64,000 nt of DNA from Clostridium facile (GCF_014297275.1 NZ_JACOQK010000001.1:1922001-1986000); one strand, 5' to 3'. Shown: positions 36,841 through 45,753, counted from the first letter of the stretch. Numbers and translations are program-made. Notes: generated by a model not told the origin, from the letters alone.

Positions 36841-36868
36841 ATTATAACATAGCTTTTTCAGATTGCAA
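36841..36868 (-). promoter_or_regulatory. Main promoter of the S10-spc-alpha operon
   Basis: On the minus strand TTGCAA (36863-36868), a 16-nt spacer and TATAAT (36841-36846) with an extended TG one base upstream make a strong sigma-A promoter. Confidence 0.75.
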
Positions 36869-36957
36869 GGGATTGCAAAAATTAATTTGTAAATTATTTA
36901 TGAACTTAAAAATTATTTTATTTGCTTTTATTTTATCGTTTTTTCCGACAGAAATGT

Positions 36958-36963
36958 TATAAT
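36958..36963 (+). promoter_or_regulatory. Extended -10 promoter for the CmpB-like gene
   Basis: TGTTATAAT on the plus strand, 35 nt before the ATG, with no convincing -35 box. It is divergent from the ribosomal promoter. Confidence 0.5.
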
Positions 36964-36998
36964 GAATATGAAAGAAAAGATAGGAAGAAGGTTTTAAT

Positions 36999-37832
36999 AT
37001 GTTTCTTACGCTACAAGGATTTACCCTTTATCAGTTATTCTTTTACTTTATTATTTATAGCGTAATGGGATGGACCATGGAAACCATCCTGTGTAGTTAT
37101 AACGAGAAAAAATTTGTAAACCGTGGTTATCTCTCTGGCCCATACTGTCCAATTTACGGAGTTGGTATGTGCTTAATTATCTTAACATTAAGCTCCTATC
37201 AAGACCGATTAACCGATCTATTCCTTGGTGGAATTTTGGTTGCCAGCACTTTGGAATATTTTACTGGATGGCTGATGGAGAAATTATTCCATACAAAATG
37301 GTGGGATTACAGCGACAAAAAATTTAATCTTCATGGCAGGATTTGTTTGCAAATTTCCTTAGCGTGGGGAGTCCTTTCACTGGTGATTATTAAAGTAGTA
37401 CAACCATTTGTTAACCAGTTTGTCAATTGGATTCCCGTTAATATAGGTAAGGTTATTTTAATTGTTTTTGGTATTATTTTTATTGCGGATGCCATTCACG
37501 CTACTATTATTGCAGCACATCTGTCGAAGAAAATCCATCTTATTAATCAAATTAAAGCAGACCTACATAATCTCTCTTTAAAATTAAATCCACATCCACA
37601 GGAAAAATTGAAAAACCTTACCATAAATCAGCTTTTTGCCAACGTTGCTTCCTATTTAAATACGAAAAAAATTGAGAACAGAGAAAACTTTCAAAAAAGA
37701 ATTGCGGAATTAATAGCAAACTATCGGCATACCCAACACAAATCTATTTTTGAGCGTCGTCTGCAAAAAGCCTTTCCTTCCATGAAATCTATACCCCGAA
37801 AAAAAAGGACAAATAAAACCACAAAAAAATAG
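36999..37832 (+). CDS. CmpB-type membrane protein (putative ABC permease)
   Basis: This 277-aa protein has the N-terminal motifs of the ABC_trans_CmpB family (PF06541): FFYFIIYSVMGWTMETI, GYLSGPYCPIYGVGMC and LEYFTGWLMEKLFH, with five hydrophobic segments in residues 10-190. The last 80 residues are basic and cytoplasmic, with RRLQKAF and a lysine-rich end. The family is named a permease but its role is unknown. GAAGGTTT precedes the ATG weakly. It is divergent from the ribosomal operon and followed after 78 nt by a lipoprotein gene with its own promoter. Confidence 0.8.
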   Translation: MFLTLQGFTLYQLFFYFIIYSVMGWTMETILCSYNEKKFVNRGYLSGPYCPIYGVGMCLIILTLSSYQDRLTDLFLGGILVASTLEYFTGWLMEKLFHTKWWDYSDKKFNLHGRICLQISLAWGVLSLVIIKVVQPFVNQFVNWIPVNIGKVILIVFGIIFIADAIHATIIAAHLSKKIHLINQIKADLHNLSLKLNPHPQEKLKNLTINQLFANVASYLNTKKIENRENFQKRIAELIANYRHTQHKSIFERRLQKAFPSMKSIPRKKRTNKTTKK

Positions 37833-37849
37833 CCTTTGTTCCCCTTCTA

Positions 37850-37878
37850 TCGACAAATCTAAAAGAACATGCTATAAT
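37850..37878 (+). promoter_or_regulatory. Promoter for the lipoprotein gene
   Basis: TCGACA (37850-37855), a 17-nt spacer and TATAAT (37873-37878), 33 nt upstream of the ATG. Confidence 0.6.
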
Positions 37879-37910
37879 GTTGACATTGATTTAAAAAGGA
37901 GTTATTGATT

Positions 37911-38372
37911 ATGAAAAAAGCAGTCCAATTATTCGTTACCGCTTTATTAGTAACATGTGTTGTCTTTGTTTTTGCAGGATGTATTGACAATAAAGAAAAA
38001 ACATATGTGGAACAATATACCCAAATAACAGCAGATCTCAATGATGAAATCGGAAATATCTCCAATTTGGATACTTCCACAGTAGAAGGGTTTCAAGAAT
38101 TTTTAGATATGATTGATTCAATCGATGAACAAATCCATAAATTGGCTGACTTAGATCCTCCAGAAAAATTTCAGGAAGCACAAGAATGTTACCGCACTGC
38201 CAGCAAAGGCATCACAGAGGCCAACGAAATATTCCAGTCATTGGATCCAGAAGCCGTCCTTTCCGGGGATGAAAACGCTTATTCCCAATATGTTGATGCA
38301 CTAAATAAATATATGGAAGCTTGCGATGAATTACAAAAAGGCGATGATGCCATTAACGCAGCAAATAAATAG
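37911..38372 (+). CDS. Small helical lipoprotein of unknown function
   Basis: This 153-aa protein starts MKKAVQLFVTALLVTC and has the lipobox VFAGC, so residue 25 or so becomes the lipid-linked cysteine. The mature part is almost all helix (QITADLNDEIGNISNL, DMIDSIDEQIHKLADLDPPE), with no known enzyme motif. The ATG at 37911 has AAAAGGAG 9 nt before it; the TTG two codons earlier is less likely. It is followed by the IS3 remnant. Confidence 0.75.
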   Translation: MKKAVQLFVTALLVTCVVFVFAGCIDNKEKTYVEQYTQITADLNDEIGNISNLDTSTVEGFQEFLDMIDSIDEQIHKLADLDPPEKFQEAQECYRTASKGITEANEIFQSLDPEAVLSGDENAYSQYVDALNKYMEACDELQKGDDAINAANK

Positions 38373-38469
38373 AATAAAAAAGGGTAGTAGAAAAAATATA
38401 TTCTGCCCCAAATTGTGCGGACAGTACAAAAAAGAGCCTCAAATGATAGAAATCGAATAATTAAGCAAC

Positions 38470-39237
38470 GAACTGACTTCTAAATTCTATGGGAGTCAGT
38501 TTTGTTTTTGTTTGAATACATTGATTGTTGTAGAAAGAAATATATTATCAATCAGCAAGCGAGCCTGCTGAAAAGTTTTGAGTTTAACGCGATTAATTCA
38601 CTCTGTTTTGAGTAGGGTTCTCGTGTCTTGACATTGAAGGCGCAATGCTGTAAGATTTCGTCGGCTTAAAATACTTTTGAGAAGTGTATGCCCTGGTCAC
38701 TGTGGAGTTGCAGGTCTGCAGTGATTTTTTCTTTCCTCTTTACAGCACGAATATTAGACAGCACAAATCAATATTTAATTTAGTTCCAATTTTGTAAGAT
38801 TCGATACTATTATCAAACAAATCCCTGATACAAGTTTCCTCGTGGTGTATATATGATATATCTGTAACCCATTTCTAATTCGGTTTTGTGGAGGTGAAAT
38901 CTCTATTTAATAGATTTGGATATTTATGAAGTGCATTTCCATAATTACGATATTTCTTTCTTCTTACTGACGATAACAGAGTATACTTTTGCATTGTACA
39001 CAATATTGTCTTAGGATTGCGGTGTATTCCTTGTCTTTCAAGCCATATATGTACTCTGTGATAACCATAAGTTCTATCGCATTTATCCTGACATTCTTTT
39101 ATCTTTTGAACTATATCTATTCTTTGTACGTATCCATAATATTCACTGCGCGATACATCAAAGAAACGACACATTGAACTGATTGGATACTGTTCTCTAT
39201 GCCGATAGATTACATTGTATTTTACCTGTAATCTCAC
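38470..39237 (-). pseudogene. IS3 transposase orfB, disrupted
   Basis: The first 120 codons (39237-38875) read as an intact orfB N-terminus with YPISSMCRFFDVSRSEYYGY and CDRTYGYHRVHIWLERQGI. A stop then follows, after which the same frame continues with KWVTDISYIHHEETC and DLFDNSIESYKIGT, and downstream, after another stop, LHSDQGIHFSK, the motif of the second catalytic aspartate. The order is right for an rve-type transposase, but nonsense and frameshift changes abolish it. Confidence 0.85.
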
Positions 39238-39285
39238 TTCCTTTCTGTAAGTGAGAGAAAATCCATCATTAGTTCATTCTCTATT

Positions 39286-39455
39286 TCAAGCTATTTTATC
39301 TTGGCATCCTTTTTTGTTGTATCTTGTTATGAAATTTTCATACTGTTTTTTATTAGATCCTAATTTTTGGTAAATTTCTTGTCCTCTAAATCCCTGCGTT
39401 CTTAATTTGATTATTTCAATTTGATACATACTTATATTTCTGTAGCTTCTTGGCG
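39286..39455 (-). pseudogene. IS3 orfA remnant
   Basis: The minus-strand frame reads YRNISMYQIEIIKLRTQGFR and then GQEIYQKLGSNKKQYENFIT before decaying to a stop at 39286. It has the helix-turn-helix pattern of IS3 orfA. No clear start codon remains. Confidence 0.7.
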
Positions 39456-39458
39456 TAA

Positions 39459-39500
39459 AAAACCTCCTATGATAGTTTTTATTCTATCATAGGAGGTTTT
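39459..39500. repeat. 17-bp perfect hairpin with AGGAGG inside
   Basis: AAAACCTCCTATGATAG pairs exactly with CTATCATAGGAGGTTTT around an eight-base loop. It lies at the orfA end of the IS3 element. The minus strand's AGGAGG, the likely orfA ribosome site, is inside the stem. Confidence 0.85.
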
Positions 39501-39559
39501 ACTTTCTATGTTTGTTTTGTACGAACCTGTGCAGGTAATATTGCCCCTCTGTTTAGATA

Positions 39560-41269
39560 CTATTTTATCTTTTCTACAATTTCCGCAATCTTAACAGGGA
39601 CATCCGCAATGTCTACAACTTCCTGGATAGATTTATCGCGGGTAGAAATTTCTACTTGTCCATTCTGGGCATTTTTTACTCCTACTACAATCCGGATTGG
39701 AACCCCTAACAAATCAGCGTCCGCAAATTGAACCCCTGCGTTTGCACCACGGTCATCCAATACCACTTCATACTGTCCGCCTAATTTATCATATAAGTCT
39801 TTGGCAATTGGCATAACATCCATTTTCTTATTGCTTAACGCACAAATATGAATCTGCCAAGGAGCAACGGCGTAAGGCCAAATTGGTCCATTTTCATCGT
39901 GATGCGCTTCAATGATACAAGCGGCCAAACGTCCAACACCAATACCATAACATCCCATAATCGGAGTTTTCTGTGTACCATCTTTGTCCGTATAGGTCAT
40001 TCCCATACTTTCGGTGTATTTGGTACCCAATTGGAAGATGTTCCCCACTTCAACACCACGGCTTAATTTTAACTCCTGGCCGCATTTTGCACATTTGGAG
40101 CCTGTAATTACTTTTGCCACATCAATATATTTTTCTGGTTTAATATCACGGTCCATACACACGCCAGTATAATGATAGCCATCTTCATTGGCACCACAGG
40201 ACATATCATTGGCATGGGCAATGGTTTCATCATAGTAAACTTCGCATTTTCCTGGATTCAATTGATAAGGTCCCAAAGAACCAAACGCCAAATCAACATC
40301 AGAATAATCCGTTAATGGGAATACATTCGCCCCAACAATACGGCGCAATTTTGCCTCGTTTACCTCATAATCAGCACGGATAAATACAATTACCACTCTA
40401 TCACTGTTTTCCACAGCAAATACTGTAGCTTTAATCATCTGTTGTGGTGGAACTTTCCCTTCAAAAAATGCAACTAGTTCATCAATTGTTTTTACCCCTG
40501 GAGTCGCTACTTTTTGAATTTCACTCTCTGGACGTTCAATGGCTTCATGCTCAAATTCAGCTACTTCCATATTAGAACGATAACCACAGTGAGGGCAGGT
40601 TACAATGGTATCTTCCCCAGCGTCGCACAATAGCATAAATTCATCTGCTACCGCGCCACCCATCATGCCGCTATCCGAAGTAACAGAAATTACTTCTGGC
40701 ACACCACAACGGGCAAAAATACGTTCATATGCTTCAAAACAGATTTTATAATAACGTTCCAAATCTTCCTGGGAAGTGTGGAAAGAATACGCGTCCTTCA
40801 TGGTGAACTCACGTACACGGATTAATCCACCCCTTGCCCGTGGTTCATCACGGAATTTGGTTTGGATCTGATAAATCATAAAGGGATACTTTTGATAACT
40901 CTTTGCTTCAGAACGCGCCAAATGCACAGCGGCTTCCTCGTGGGTCATACCGAGTACGCATCCTGCACCGGAACGGTCTGTAAAACGCAATAATTCACTT
41001 CCAACAGAGTCATAACGGCCGGATTCATCCCATAAATCACGTGGCAGCACCACTGGGAACAATACTTCCTGGCCGCCGATACGGTCCATTTCCTGGCGGA
41101 TAATTTCCTCAATCTTTCTCGTTATTCGTTTCGTTGGTGGCAATAAAGAAAAAATACCGTTGGCAACTTGACGAATATAACCGCCTTTTAACATAAATAT
41201 ATGGCTTGGAATACTAGCATCAGAAGGTTTTTCACGATACCGTTCCCCTAACAATTGGCTTAATAACAT
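39560..41269 (-). CDS. proS: Prolyl-tRNA synthetase, bacterial type
   Basis: This 569-aa enzyme charges tRNA-Pro with proline. Class II motifs are present: FSLLPPTKRITRKIEEIIRQ, motif 2 KFRDEPRARGGLIRVREFTM (about 137-156), the YbaK-type editing insert (about 240-390), and motif 3 GCYGIGVGRL (about 440-449), then the anticodon-binding domain. GGGAGAA precedes the ATG. I find no T-box terminator motif in the 230-bp gap upstream. Confidence 0.96.
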   Translation of the reverse strand: MLLSQLLGERYREKPSDASIPSHIFMLKGGYIRQVANGIFSLLPPTKRITRKIEEIIRQEMDRIGGQEVLFPVVLPRDLWDESGRYDSVGSELLRFTDRSGAGCVLGMTHEEAAVHLARSEAKSYQKYPFMIYQIQTKFRDEPRARGGLIRVREFTMKDAYSFHTSQEDLERYYKICFEAYERIFARCGVPEVISVTSDSGMMGGAVADEFMLLCDAGEDTIVTCPHCGYRSNMEVAEFEHEAIERPESEIQKVATPGVKTIDELVAFFEGKVPPQQMIKATVFAVENSDRVVIVFIRADYEVNEAKLRRIVGANVFPLTDYSDVDLAFGSLGPYQLNPGKCEVYYDETIAHANDMSCGANEDGYHYTGVCMDRDIKPEKYIDVAKVITGSKCAKCGQELKLSRGVEVGNIFQLGTKYTESMGMTYTDKDGTQKTPIMGCYGIGVGRLAACIIEAHHDENGPIWPYAVAPWQIHICALSNKKMDVMPIAKDLYDKLGGQYEVVLDDRGANAGVQFADADLLGVPIRIVVGVKNAQNGQVEISTRDKSIQEVVDIADVPVKIAEIVEKIK

Positions 41270-41434
41270 AATCCATTCTCCCTTTTGTTTGATGAGTTAA
41301 ATTTATGATATCATTTTATGGCAGGAAATTCAAGTATTTTTCCTTGGCTAATCTATTTTATTTCCTGCAAAATAAATGATTTTGTAGAATACTGCTGCAA
41401 AAACAGTTATCTAACAAGCTTTTGGAAAAATTTG

Positions 41435-41463
41435 TTGCAAACAGTAAAAACACGGCTTATAAT
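41435..41463 (+). promoter_or_regulatory. Promoter for the MNT-HEPN-comM operon
   Basis: TTGCAA (41435-41440), a 17-nt spacer and TATAAT (41458-41463), about 40 nt before the first ATG of the operon. Confidence 0.7.
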
Positions 41464-41502
41464 AATACTAAAAGAGTACCAGTCAGAAAGGATGCGGTTT
41501 TT

Positions 41503-41799
41503 ATGATTCATAATGAATATATCCAACAAGTTACAAAGGAAATTATTGAGTACTGCCATCCAAATAAAATTATCTTGTTTAGCTGGAAACACAATGTAAA
41601 AGATGAGTTATCCAGCTTTAAACTAATTGTCATCGCCGACCATTCAGAAGGGTTAAGCCATGACCTGTACCTCAATATTGACTGCGAGATTCCTTTTGAT
41701 TTAGTCGTATACAGCCCAACACAATGGGAAGAACTGAGCCATACCCAAAACTCTCTGGCAGAACGGGCAATTCAAAAGGGGGTTGTATTATATGGCTAG
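41503..41799 (+). CDS. Minimal nucleotidyltransferase-like protein, motifs lost
   Basis: This 98-aa protein has the outline of an MNT partner of a HEPN protein: a short helix, then a strand IILFSWKHN (residues 23-31) where family members have GSxxxG, then LSSFKLIVIAD where the DxD usually is. The third acidic strand FDLVVYSPT (D66) is kept. The two main catalytic motifs are therefore gone, suggesting a structural or antitoxin role if the pair is a toxin-antitoxin system. The ATG at 41503 is chosen over earlier in-frame codons, which would extend into the promoter. It overlaps the next gene by 8 nt. Confidence 0.6.
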   Translation: MIHNEYIQQVTKEIIEYCHPNKIILFSWKHNVKDELSSFKLIVIADHSEGLSHDLYLNIDCEIPFDLVVYSPTQWEELSHTQNSLAERAIQKGVVLYG

Positions 41800-42244
41800 A
41801 CGAGGAAGCTGGTCCCGGGACAGTAAAGATTACGAAGACTGGATTGACGCAGCTTACCAGGATCGTCTGGCGGCCGAGCTCCTATTTACTGACCCCCGCC
41901 TTTATGATAGTTGTGCTTTCCACTGTCAACAATGCGCGGAAAAAGCATTAAAGGCGTATCTTATTTTTAAAACCCATCGCTTGGTAGATGGGCATAACCT
42001 TACCTGGCTGTGTAAACAAGCTGTAAAACACGACCAAAAATTTGTGGAATGGCTGGACGAAAGCGCCAACTTAAACCATTATTATATTGAAACTCGTTAT
42101 CCAGGGGATTTTCCCTTGGAATTTAATCAAAAACAAATGGAATCCGTTTTAAAAATGGCACAGGATATGAACGATTTTATCTATCAGGAGATTAAACAAT
42201 CCACACAAAAACAAAATAAAGGGGAAACGGCAAGTGTTATGTAG
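41792..42244 (+). CDS. HEPN-domain protein
   Basis: This 150-aa protein matches the HEPN family (PF05168): DWIDAAYQDRLAAELLF, CAFHCQQCAEKALKAYLIF (about 41-59), the RLVDGH element (residues 63-68, an R-x4-H arrangement), and ETRYPGDFPLEF (about 105-116). HEPN proteins are often RNases paired with an MNT protein. It overlaps the preceding gene by 8 nt and comM by 11 nt. The ATG at 41792 has GGGGG about 8 nt upstream. Whether the R-x4-H here is the active one is not settled. Confidence 0.75.
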   Translation: MARRGSWSRDSKDYEDWIDAAYQDRLAAELLFTDPRLYDSCAFHCQQCAEKALKAYLIFKTHRLVDGHNLTWLCKQAVKHDQKFVEWLDESANLNHYYIETRYPGDFPLEFNQKQMESVLKMAQDMNDFIYQEIKQSTQKQNKGETASVM

Positions 42245-43763
42245 CATCAATAGCATTGGATTAATTGGTTTGGACGCATACCATGTAACAATTGAAGTAG
42301 ATATCGCCAATGGGATGCCAGCGTTTGAAATTGTCGGGCTACCAGACGCCGCTGTCAAAGAGAGCAAAGACAGGGTGCGGGCTGCCATGAAAAATTGTGG
42401 CTATGAACTTCCCGCCCGCAGGATTACAGTCAATTTGGCACCTGCAAACACCAAAAAAACTGGTCCTATCTACGATTTGCCTATCTTGATTGGATTATTA
42501 CAGGCAACAGGGCAATTAAATTACAATAATACCAACGATATCTTTATCGGAGAGTTATCTTTAGGTGGAGAAATCAGGCGTTGCAATGGTATTCTGCCAA
42601 TGGTACTTCACGCAAAACAATTGGGGTTCCAAAGAATTTTTGTCCCACTGGAGAATATCAAGGAAGCCAGTGTAGTACAAGGGGTTCAAGTCTATGGCGT
42701 AGACTCTGTTACCAAATTAACCTCATTCTTAGCACAAGCCACTTCGCTGGAACCAGCCCAATTCTCGATAGACTTTTCCCAACAAGAACAGAATTTACCC
42801 GACTTTGCGGATGTAAAAGGGCAGGAAATCGCAAAACGAGCTTTGGAAATCGCCGCGGCGGGCGGTCACAATGCTTTACTGATTGGTCCACCAGGTTCTG
42901 GAAAAAGCATGTTGGCAAAACGCCTTCCCTCCATCTTGCCCAAAATGACGTTTGAGGAAGCAATTGAAACCACAAAAATCCACTCCATTGCGGGAATCCT
43001 TCCAGAAAATTGTGCTTTAACCACAGTCAGACCATTCCGTAGCCCTCATCATACCATTTCCGCTTCTGGTTTAACAGGAGGAGGAATCCCACCAAAACCA
43101 GGCGAAATCAGCCTTGCCCACAACGGAGTGCTCTTTTTAGACGAGCTGCCAGAACTCCACCGGGACGCCAAAGAGGTTTTACGTGCCCCGATAGAAGACC
43201 GTGTTGTTCAGATCAACCGAGCAAACATTACGGTTTCCTATCCATGTTCCACTATGATTATCGCCGCTATGAATCCCTGCCCATGCGGTTATTACGGCCA
43301 CCCAACTAGGGAATGCAGTTGTTCCGCCAGCAAAGTACGTCATTATCTCAATAAAATTAGCGGGCCGTTACTGGACCGTTTGGATTTACATATTGAAGTT
43401 GCTCCAGTGGAATTCGATCAGCTTTCTTCCCAGGAAAAGGCGGAACCATCCCGTGATATTCGTGCAAGAGTAGAAAAAGCCAGAAAGATACAACAAAACC
43501 GGTATCAGGAATTGGGGTATTATTGTAATGCTATGCTTCCTACTGCGGACTTGGAAAAATTCTGTGTTATGACTAATCAGGCGAAACAAACATTAAAACA
43601 GGCTTTTGAAAAAATGAGTTTATCCGCCAGAGCTTATGACCGTATTTTAAAAGTTTCCCGAACCATTGCGGATTTAGCAAACCAAAATGTTATCCAACAG
43701 GAGCACATTTTTGAGGCCATCCAGTACCGTAGCCTTGATCGAAAATATTGGTCCGCTTATTAA
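42234..43763 (+). CDS. comM: YifB/ComM family Mg-chelatase-like AAA ATPase
   Basis: This 509-aa protein has the ComM N-domain (residues 1-165, VEVDIANGMPAFEIVGLPDA-like segment), the Walker A GPPGSGKSMLAKRLP (about 221-235), the GLTGGGIPPKPGEISLAHNG loop, Walker B VLFLDELPE, and the CPCGYYG cysteine motif. In naturally competent bacteria ComM drives branch migration of incoming DNA; in others the role is unclear. It begins with GTG at 42234 inside the HEPN gene, so translation is coupled. The codon pattern and length are normal. Confidence 0.9.
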   Translation: MLCSINSIGLIGLDAYHVTIEVDIANGMPAFEIVGLPDAAVKESKDRVRAAMKNCGYELPARRITVNLAPANTKKTGPIYDLPILIGLLQATGQLNYNNTNDIFIGELSLGGEIRRCNGILPMVLHAKQLGFQRIFVPLENIKEASVVQGVQVYGVDSVTKLTSFLAQATSLEPAQFSIDFSQQEQNLPDFADVKGQEIAKRALEIAAAGGHNALLIGPPGSGKSMLAKRLPSILPKMTFEEAIETTKIHSIAGILPENCALTTVRPFRSPHHTISASGLTGGGIPPKPGEISLAHNGVLFLDELPELHRDAKEVLRAPIEDRVVQINRANITVSYPCSTMIIAAMNPCPCGYYGHPTRECSCSASKVRHYLNKISGPLLDRLDLHIEVAPVEFDQLSSQEKAEPSRDIRARVEKARKIQQNRYQELGYYCNAMLPTADLEKFCVMTNQAKQTLKQAFEKMSLSARAYDRILKVSRTIADLANQNVIQQEHIFEAIQYRSLDRKYWSAY

Positions 43764-44120
43764 AGTTAAATTTCTACCACTCTAACCATGCATCTAGTAA
43801 TTATATATTGCGATTAAAGCAACCTATTTCTAGATGAACAAAATATCCTTTTCTCATAGCATTACATACTCTGTTCTATTATCATTGATGTTGTTATTTT
43901 TATCGCTTACATTTATTTAAGGAATCAATACCATTATGAATTGATAGCTTTCGATTGATTTCGAAGGTAGTGAATAATCGTCTTAAAAGTTTAAGAAATA
44001 AACTACTGGCATTCCTGTTTCCGCCACGAACTTTCTTGTCTTATGATTTTTTCATTGCTTATTTTTATTGATACTTTAAGTAAAAAGCCTTTAATATCCA
44101 GCAATTAACCATTTTACTAA
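43764..44120. other. Intergenic region downstream of comM
   Basis: About 360 bp of AT-rich sequence with no gene or RNA I can support. The only clear structure is the palindrome that follows. Confidence 0.45.
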
Positions 44121-44156
44121 ACAAATAAGCACCTAGTTAACTAGGTGCTTATTTGT
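44121..44156. terminator. Perfect 36-bp palindrome, bidirectional terminator
   Basis: ACAAATAAGCACCTAGTT is followed at once by its exact reverse complement. It lies between comM and the convergent minus-strand gene and should end both. Confidence 0.7.
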
Positions 44157-44185
44157 TATTATAAAATTTTATTTGGCCGACAACA

Positions 44186-45700
44186 CTATGCCGCAGGTTT
44201 TATATCAATCACATTATATTCTACTTTATTGGCGTTAATCAGTTCATCAATTAAAGTAACATTGTTGGTAGAACAATCCCCATATGGAGAAGGTTTCTCT
44301 ACATTATCCACCACAACTTCACCATTTAAAATACAAATATCGGATAATGCAACTGCGATATAACCGGTTTTTGGTCCATCTGGTTTATCCCCAAAGGTAG
44401 AATCAGAACTAATATCAATCGTTACTTGATAGATATAAATAAGACGGTTATATCCATCCCAATAATATCCTTCTGGATCTTTTCCAACCAGTAAGCTTTG
44501 GGTAGAGATCACAGGATCACTGACAGAAATTTTATTGGTACTGTAGTAATATTTATCGGAAAATTTTTCATAATAAGTGGACCAAGATTCTGCCAAAGAT
44601 GCGTTTACAGCCTCTTTTGCTTTATTATCCAAGGCTGCCCGCACCTCATCGGTGATTTGTTCTGCACTGGTTAGATATTCGCTCAACCCTTCTACCGTAA
44701 ATTCTTTTGTTTCTTGGGTGACAACCAACAATTCATCTTGTGCTTGATATTTATCGTAATTTGCGGTAATTGTTACAACATCCCCATTGCTCAAACCACT
44801 GGTTTTATCTGCTGAAAAGTAGATGCCACTTACAAAATCATCTGTGCTGTTATTGACAATCTCAACTTCTCCTTTTGGTGCAATACCGGTAAAAGTAACC
44901 TGTAAATCCTCAAAAACATCTATTTTTGTACCATCTTTTAGTCCTTTTACTTGAAGGCTCAATTTGCTATTTTTAATTTTAATATGTAGTTCTTCTGCCA
45001 AATCTTCATCATAAGTCAATGTAGCTTCAATGGTATCCCCATTGCTAATCCCTTCTGTTTTTGAAAGCTCAGCGGATACCGATTGGAAAAACCCTGCGTA
45101 ATTCACCAGTTCACTATATTGGTTGGATTTTAATCCCAGGTCTTTCATCAATTCTGTATCCGTAATCGAATCATTGGTAATTACTTCTGCAGTTGCGTTA
45201 CCATTCATCCCTTGTACCGATATCATATAATATTTTCCAAGGTCAAATTTTTTCCCACCGCCAAGCAGGACAATACATAAAATAATGGCAACAATAATTA
45301 ATACACCGCCGCCAATAGAGCCAAATATAATTCCTTTTTTTGCTTTGGAACTCAATGGTTTTTTTGGTGGAGGTGGGGGTATAGCCCCTGGAGTTTGAAG
45401 AGGCATTCCCTCAGGGGAATACCCCATTGTTGGAGGTACCATATTGGTCGTATATGGTTGAGAAGGCTGGTTTATTGGAGGATAAGGTGGATTCACTGGA
45501 GGAATTTGAGTGGTTGGTTGCATTTGATCCGGTGTTGACTGTGTCTGCTGTGGGATAAATGCTGTAGTAGGTGCCACATCCGGAGTTGGTATTTGTCCTT
45601 GTTCCGGTTTTTCAGGTTCTATTGGCGGAATGGTATTACTGGAAAAAATATCTTCCATATGATCCGACCGGTTTGGATTGTTTTTATTTTCATCATTCAT
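44186..45700 (-). CDS. Membrane protein with proline-rich N-terminus, unknown
   Basis: This 504-aa protein is not recognised. Residues 1-112 are rich in proline, glutamine and threonine (IPPPPPKKP near the end) and probably cytoplasmic. A single membrane helix follows (about 123-147, IIFGSIGGGVLIIVAIILC). The outer part (about 150-504) looks like repeated small beta domains: the pattern SNGDTIEATLTYDEDLAEEL near 225 recurs as SNGDVVTITANYDKYQAQDE near 315. No enzyme motif is seen. TAAAAAGGAGAT precedes the ATG. It resembles TcaA-like or DUF4352-like surface proteins only in layout. Confidence 0.7.
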   Translation of the reverse strand: MNDENKNNPNRSDHMEDIFSSNTIPPIEPEKPEQGQIPTPDVAPTTAFIPQQTQSTPDQMQPTTQIPPVNPPYPPINQPSQPYTTNMVPPTMGYSPEGMPLQTPGAIPPPPPKKPLSSKAKKGIIFGSIGGGVLIIVAIILCIVLLGGGKKFDLGKYYMISVQGMNGNATAEVITNDSITDTELMKDLGLKSNQYSELVNYAGFFQSVSAELSKTEGISNGDTIEATLTYDEDLAEELHIKIKNSKLSLQVKGLKDGTKIDVFEDLQVTFTGIAPKGEVEIVNNSTDDFVSGIYFSADKTSGLSNGDVVTITANYDKYQAQDELLVVTQETKEFTVEGLSEYLTSAEQITDEVRAALDNKAKEAVNASLAESWSTYYEKFSDKYYYSTNKISVSDPVISTQSLLVGKDPEGYYWDGYNRLIYIYQVTIDISSDSTFGDKPDGPKTGYIAVALSDICILNGEVVVDNVEKPSPYGDCSTNNVTLIDELINANKVEYNVIDIKPAA

Positions 45701-45747
45701 ATCAATAGGATCTCCTTTTTATTAATATCAATCATACTATGTTGATT

Positions 45748-45753
45748 ATTATA
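45748..45753 (-). promoter_or_regulatory. Extended -10 promoter of the proline-rich membrane protein
   Basis: TGGTATAAT on the minus strand (TATAAT at 45748-45753), 48 nt upstream of the start, without a good -35 box. Confidence 0.4.

Larger units (their letters stand above)
38414..39533 (-). mobile_element. Decayed IS3-family insertion sequence
   Basis: The element is about 1.1 kb, bounded by imperfect inverted ends (TGTGCGGACAGTACAAAA at the left, TGCACAGGTTCGTACAAAA on the minus strand at the right). It carries a broken orfA and orfB on the minus strand. It is shorter than complete IS3 elements of about 1.3-1.5 kb. Stops and frame changes in both frames show that it is dead. Confidence 0.8.

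Noticed and set aside
41270..41434. T-box leader before proS
   Set aside because: No AGGGTGGNACCGCG-type motif or terminator on the minus strand.
44121..44156. Perfect palindrome as an operator or origin element
   Set aside because: Its position between convergent genes, the length of the stem and the flanking T/A runs fit a bidirectional terminator best.
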